Part shown: positions 61,479 to 64,000 of the stretch, in pieces
Layout of the letters: the number at the start of each line of letters is the position of its first letter
How positions within the stretch are numbered: the first letter of the stretch is position 1
NCBI GenBank assembly: GCA_020849325.1
Contig: JADLGL010000092.1
Location: forward strand, 1-64,000
DNA from: Bauldia sp.
Lineage (GTDB): Bacteria; Pseudomonadota; Alphaproteobacteria; Rhizobiales; Kaistiaceae
DNA length: 64,000 bases
Reading direction: 5' to 3'
Translations under genes and position numbers: made by a program
Notes under the pieces: generated by a model
Database searches by the model: none
Seen by the model: only the letters and a program-made list of their open reading frames with translations
What the model was told of the DNA's origin: nothing

Positions 61479-63422
61479 GTGTTGACCGCCGAGACGTCGA
61501 GCCCCGCACGCCACGCCGAACCGGCCGGACCGCTGTTCGACGGACCTGTCCTGGTGACGGGTGCGACGGGCTTCCTCGGCCAGTACGTCGTGCGAAAGCT
61601 CCTGGCGCTGCGACAGCCGGTCATCGCCACGGGCCGCAATCTCAGGATCGGCCTCGCCCTCCAGGCCGAAGGCGCCGACTTCCGGCCCGTCGACCTCACC
61701 GACCTTCCGGGCCTCGGCACCGCGATGGCCGGCGTCGCCGCCGTGGTCCACGCCGGCGCCCTCTCCTCCGCCTGGGGCAAGGAGAGCGAGTTCCACGCGA
61801 CAAATGTCGGCGGGACAGAAAACGTGATTGCGGCGGCGCTCGCCGCGGGCGTGAAGCGGATAGTCTACGTCTCGTCGCCGAGCGTCATGACCCGGCACGC
61901 CGAACAGTTGAATCTGCGGGAAAGCGATCCGCTCCCGGATGAGCACGTGTCCGTCTACTCGCTGACCAAGAGGCTGGGGGAAGACCGCGTGCGCGCCGCG
62001 TCGGGCCGGATCGAGACCGTGATACTCCGCCCGAAGGCAATCTACGGGGTCGGCGACACCGCCATCTTCCCGCGCCTCCTCAAGGCGGCGCAGAAGGGCC
62101 GGCTGCCGATCATCGGCGACGGCAACACCGTCACCAATCTCACGCATGTCAGCGACGTGGTCGAGGCGATCCTCCTCGCGCTCACCACCACGAAGGGCGT
62201 CGGCAAGGCCTACGTCATCACCGGCGGCGAGGACGTCCGCATCTGGGACGTCATCAAGGACATCATCGCGCGGAGCGGCTTCAAGGCGCCGTCGCGGAAA
62301 CTGCCGCTCGGCCGCGCCATGCGCGCCGCGACAGTCCTCGAAGCGGCGTGGAAGCGGCTCCACCTTCCCGGCGAGCCGCCGCTGACGAAATACACCGCCG
62401 GCATTCTCGGCCTGTCGCAGACCTACGACATATCGGCCGCCCGGCGCGACCTCGGCTACGCGCCGAAAATGCCGATCGCCCGCGGCGTCGAGGAGAGCTT
62501 TGCCGCGGGCCTTGCGGCGCTCCGCGGCGAGGGCAAGGCCGCGACCCGCGAGACCGCCGTGGCGAAGCCGCCGCGGCCGGTCGCGGTGCGGATCATGAAT
62601 TCGGGCCACGTCCGGGTGCGCCCCATCGTCTTCTTCCCCAACACCCGCAGCCTTCGCCCGGTGACGGTGCCGGCGACCTTCGCGCTGATCGAGCACCCCG
62701 AGGAGGGGCACGTCCTCTGGGATACGGGCTACGCGCCGCGCTACTACGAAGCGACGCGGCGCTTCCCGTGGCGGATCATGCGCTACGCGACGCCGGCGAC
62801 GATCCCGCACGAATTGTCGGCGGTGAGCCAGCTCGGCGCGATGGGCATCCGGCCCGAAGACGTCGGCCAGATCGTCCTGTCCCATTTCGACCCCGACCAT
62901 TTCGGCGGCCTCCAGGATTTCCCGAAGGCGCGCGTCATCACCCACTGGCGCGGCTGGGAGGCGGCGCGATCGGTGCGCGGGCTGAAGGCCGTGAAGGCGC
63001 GTATCCTGCCGGGGCACCTTCCGGACGACCTCGCGGGCCGCCTTCGTCTCCTGCCCGATTTCGACGGTCCGGCGATCTCGGTTTTCGACCGGAGCCTCGA
63101 CCTTTTCGGCGACGGATCGATGCGGCTCGTTGACCTGCCGGGCCACGCGCCGGGCCAATTCGGCGCCTTCGTCCGCAGAAAGAGCGACGATACGGACCTT
63201 TTCCTTGCGGCGGATGGCTGCTGGAACCTTGCCGCTATCGAGGCGAACGGCTACCGAGGGGGCGCTCATCGCTGGCTGGCGGTGGACAAGACGGTTCAGG
63301 ATGCAACGACTGAGAAGCTGCGGCGGATGCACCGGGAATGGCCGGAGCTCCGCATCGTTCCGGCACACTGCCCGCGTGCCTGGAGCGAAGTCGGCGAGGC
63401 CGAGGAGAACGTGACCGCATGA
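61479..63422 (+). CDS. SDR dehydrogenase - metallo-beta-lactamase-fold fusion
   Basis: A 647-residue fusion. Residues 1-355 are an extended SDR of the 3-beta-hydroxysteroid/OleD-like type: VTGATGFLGQYVV (about 27-39), YSLTK (160-164). Residues about 365-647 are a metallo-beta-lactamase fold with the metal motif SHFDPDHFGG (about 468-477), in which the usual second His of HxHxDH is Asp. DLPGHAPGQFG and a late AHCPRAW follow. It overlaps the KAS III-like gene by four bases, so both act in one pathway, probably fatty-acid derived. The start is uncertain: GTG 61479 and TTG 61482 both follow AAGG. Confidence 0.78.
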   Translation: MLTAETSSPARHAEPAGPLFDGPVLVTGATGFLGQYVVRKLLALRQPVIATGRNLRIGLALQAEGADFRPVDLTDLPGLGTAMAGVAAVVHAGALSSAWGKESEFHATNVGGTENVIAAALAAGVKRIVYVSSPSVMTRHAEQLNLRESDPLPDEHVSVYSLTKRLGEDRVRAASGRIETVILRPKAIYGVGDTAIFPRLLKAAQKGRLPIIGDGNTVTNLTHVSDVVEAILLALTTTKGVGKAYVITGGEDVRIWDVIKDIIARSGFKAPSRKLPLGRAMRAATVLEAAWKRLHLPGEPPLTKYTAGILGLSQTYDISAARRDLGYAPKMPIARGVEESFAAGLAALRGEGKAATRETAVAKPPRPVAVRIMNSGHVRVRPIVFFPNTRSLRPVTVPATFALIEHPEEGHVLWDTGYAPRYYEATRRFPWRIMRYATPATIPHELSAVSQLGAMGIRPEDVGQIVLSHFDPDHFGGLQDFPKARVITHWRGWEAARSVRGLKAVKARILPGHLPDDLAGRLRLLPDFDGPAISVFDRSLDLFGDGSMRLVDLPGHAPGQFGAFVRRKSDDTDLFLAADGCWNLAAIEANGYRGGAHRWLAVDKTVQDATTEKLRRMHREWPELRIVPAHCPRAWSEVGEAEENVTA

Positions 63423-64000
63423 GCCTGCCGCTGAAGATTCTAGGCGTCGGCCGCTACCTTCCCAAGCGCGTCGTCACCAGTGCGGAAGTGGAACGGCTTT
63501 GCGGCATCAAGCCGGGCTGGATCGAGCGCCATACGGGCGTGAAGGAACGCCGCTGGGTCGGGCCGGGCGAAACCAATTCCATCATGGGCGCGGCGGCGGC
63601 GCGCGAAGCGATCGCCGATTCCGGCCTGCGGCTCGAAGACATCGACCTCATCCTCTGCGCGTCCGGCACGCCGGAGCAGACGATCCCCGACAATTCGGCG
63701 CTGATCCAGCGCGAACTCGGCCTCGGCAATTCCGGCGTCTCGTGCATGTCCGTGCACGTCACCTGCCTCAGCTTCCTCCTCGCGCTCGACCTCGCGTCGA
63801 ACCTCCTCGCTACCGGGCGCTACCGCAACATCCTCATCGTCTCGTCCGACATCGCATCGGTCGCGCTCAATTTCCGCGATCCGGAGAGCTCGGCGCTGTT
63901 CGGCGACGTCGCCGCGGCCTGCGTGGTGACCCGCACGCCGCCCGGCGAGAAGAGCGAAGTGAAGATCGCCCGCTTCGAGACCTACTCGATCGGCGCCCAC
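63419..64000 (+). CDS. 3-oxoacyl-ACP synthase III-like protein, N-terminal part
   Basis: The first 194 codons of a thiolase-fold condensing enzyme; the gene runs off the window. It begins MSLPLKILGVGRYLPKRVVT, with WIERHTGVKERRW, ICASGTPEQTIPDNSALIQRELG-like text and the active-site cysteine C116 in VHVTCLSFLLALDLA. KAS III and OleA share this fold. Its ATG overlaps the SDR-MBL stop (ATGA). The catalytic His and Asn lie beyond the window. Confidence 0.85.
   Translation, partial: MSLPLKILGVGRYLPKRVVTSAEVERLCGIKPGWIERHTGVKERRWVGPGETNSIMGAAAAREAIADSGLRLEDIDLILCASGTPEQTIPDNSALIQRELGLGNSGVSCMSVHVTCLSFLLALDLASNLLATGRYRNILIVSSDIASVALNFRDPESSALFGDVAAACVVTRTPPGEKSEVKIARFETYSIGAH

Noticed and set aside
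59826..63368. A 1180-codon open frame on the minus strand
   Set aside because: It runs opposite both the histidine kinase and the SDR-MBL genes, whose motifs are complete. High GC content leaves such antisense frames open.
61479..64000. Complete OleABCD olefin pathway
   Set aside because: Only an OleA-like fragment and an OleD-like SDR are seen, the SDR is fused to an MBL domain, and no OleB or OleC gene is in the window.

Overview
The window is very GC-rich DNA whose gene content and repeats point to an alphaproteobacterium of the order Hyphomicrobiales (Rhizobiales). The evidence is a rhizobial-type alpha-glucoside ABC operon (aglEFGK), minCDE with a CtrA-type TTAA-N7-TTAA site upstream, a sitABCD metal transporter, and two copies of the GAGCATGATC...GATCATGCTC intergenic repeat typical of that order. 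I cannot name a genus. I see no tRNA, rRNA, CRISPR array, transposase or integrase.

Layout. 1-6.8 kb: alpha- and beta-glucoside uptake and hydrolysis (GH13 fragment, GH1, AglK/G/F/E). 7.0-8.2 kb: MFS transporter. 8.4-11.3 kb: tight operon of a PqqD-like protein, an HprK-like kinase and two family-2 glycosyltransferases. 11.4-16.7 kb: RecQ, small hypothetical proteins, a MarC-family protein, an inositol-phosphatase-like enzyme and a lipid-kinase-like enzyme. 17.0-22.7 kb: two convergent genes that look like conflict or defence proteins, a SLOG-like protein with two membrane hairpins and a DUF4062-nSTAND1-TPR protein. 22.9-26.3 kb: secreted and outer-membrane proteins, three of which share a DUF4360-like module. 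26.4-33 kb: HrpB helicase, a lipoprotein aminopeptidase, a cyclic-nucleotide-domain/thioredoxin-reductase-like flavoprotein with a UBP zinc-finger partner, and a DUF551-like protein. 33.2-36.8 kb: LuxR-type regulator and minCDE. 36.9-42.7 kb: zinc peptidase, arginine to agmatine to putrescine gene pair, a PcaD-PcaC-like fusion and a methyltransferase-like protein. 43.0-50.2 kb: lipid-linked sugar locus (HAD-UbiA fusion, membrane glycosyltransferase-like protein, small EamA-type protein, epimerase, class-III aminotransferase and a convergent DprE1-like oxidase). 50.4-56.3 kb: periplasmic phytase-like protein and sitABCD. 56.5-61.3 kb: SPFH protein with a ribbon-helix-helix partner, then an EF-hand protein divergent from a two-component system. 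61.5-64.0 kb: SDR/metallo-beta-lactamase fusion overlapping a KAS III-like gene that is cut by the window end.

The leading candidates for something undescribed are the PqqD-HprK-GT-GT operon, the SLOG/membrane-hairpin and DUF4062-nSTAND1-TPR pair, the DUF4360 family with a beta-barrel fusion, and the SDR-MBL/KAS III cluster at the right edge. All functions are read from sequence motifs and gene order. No database search was run.
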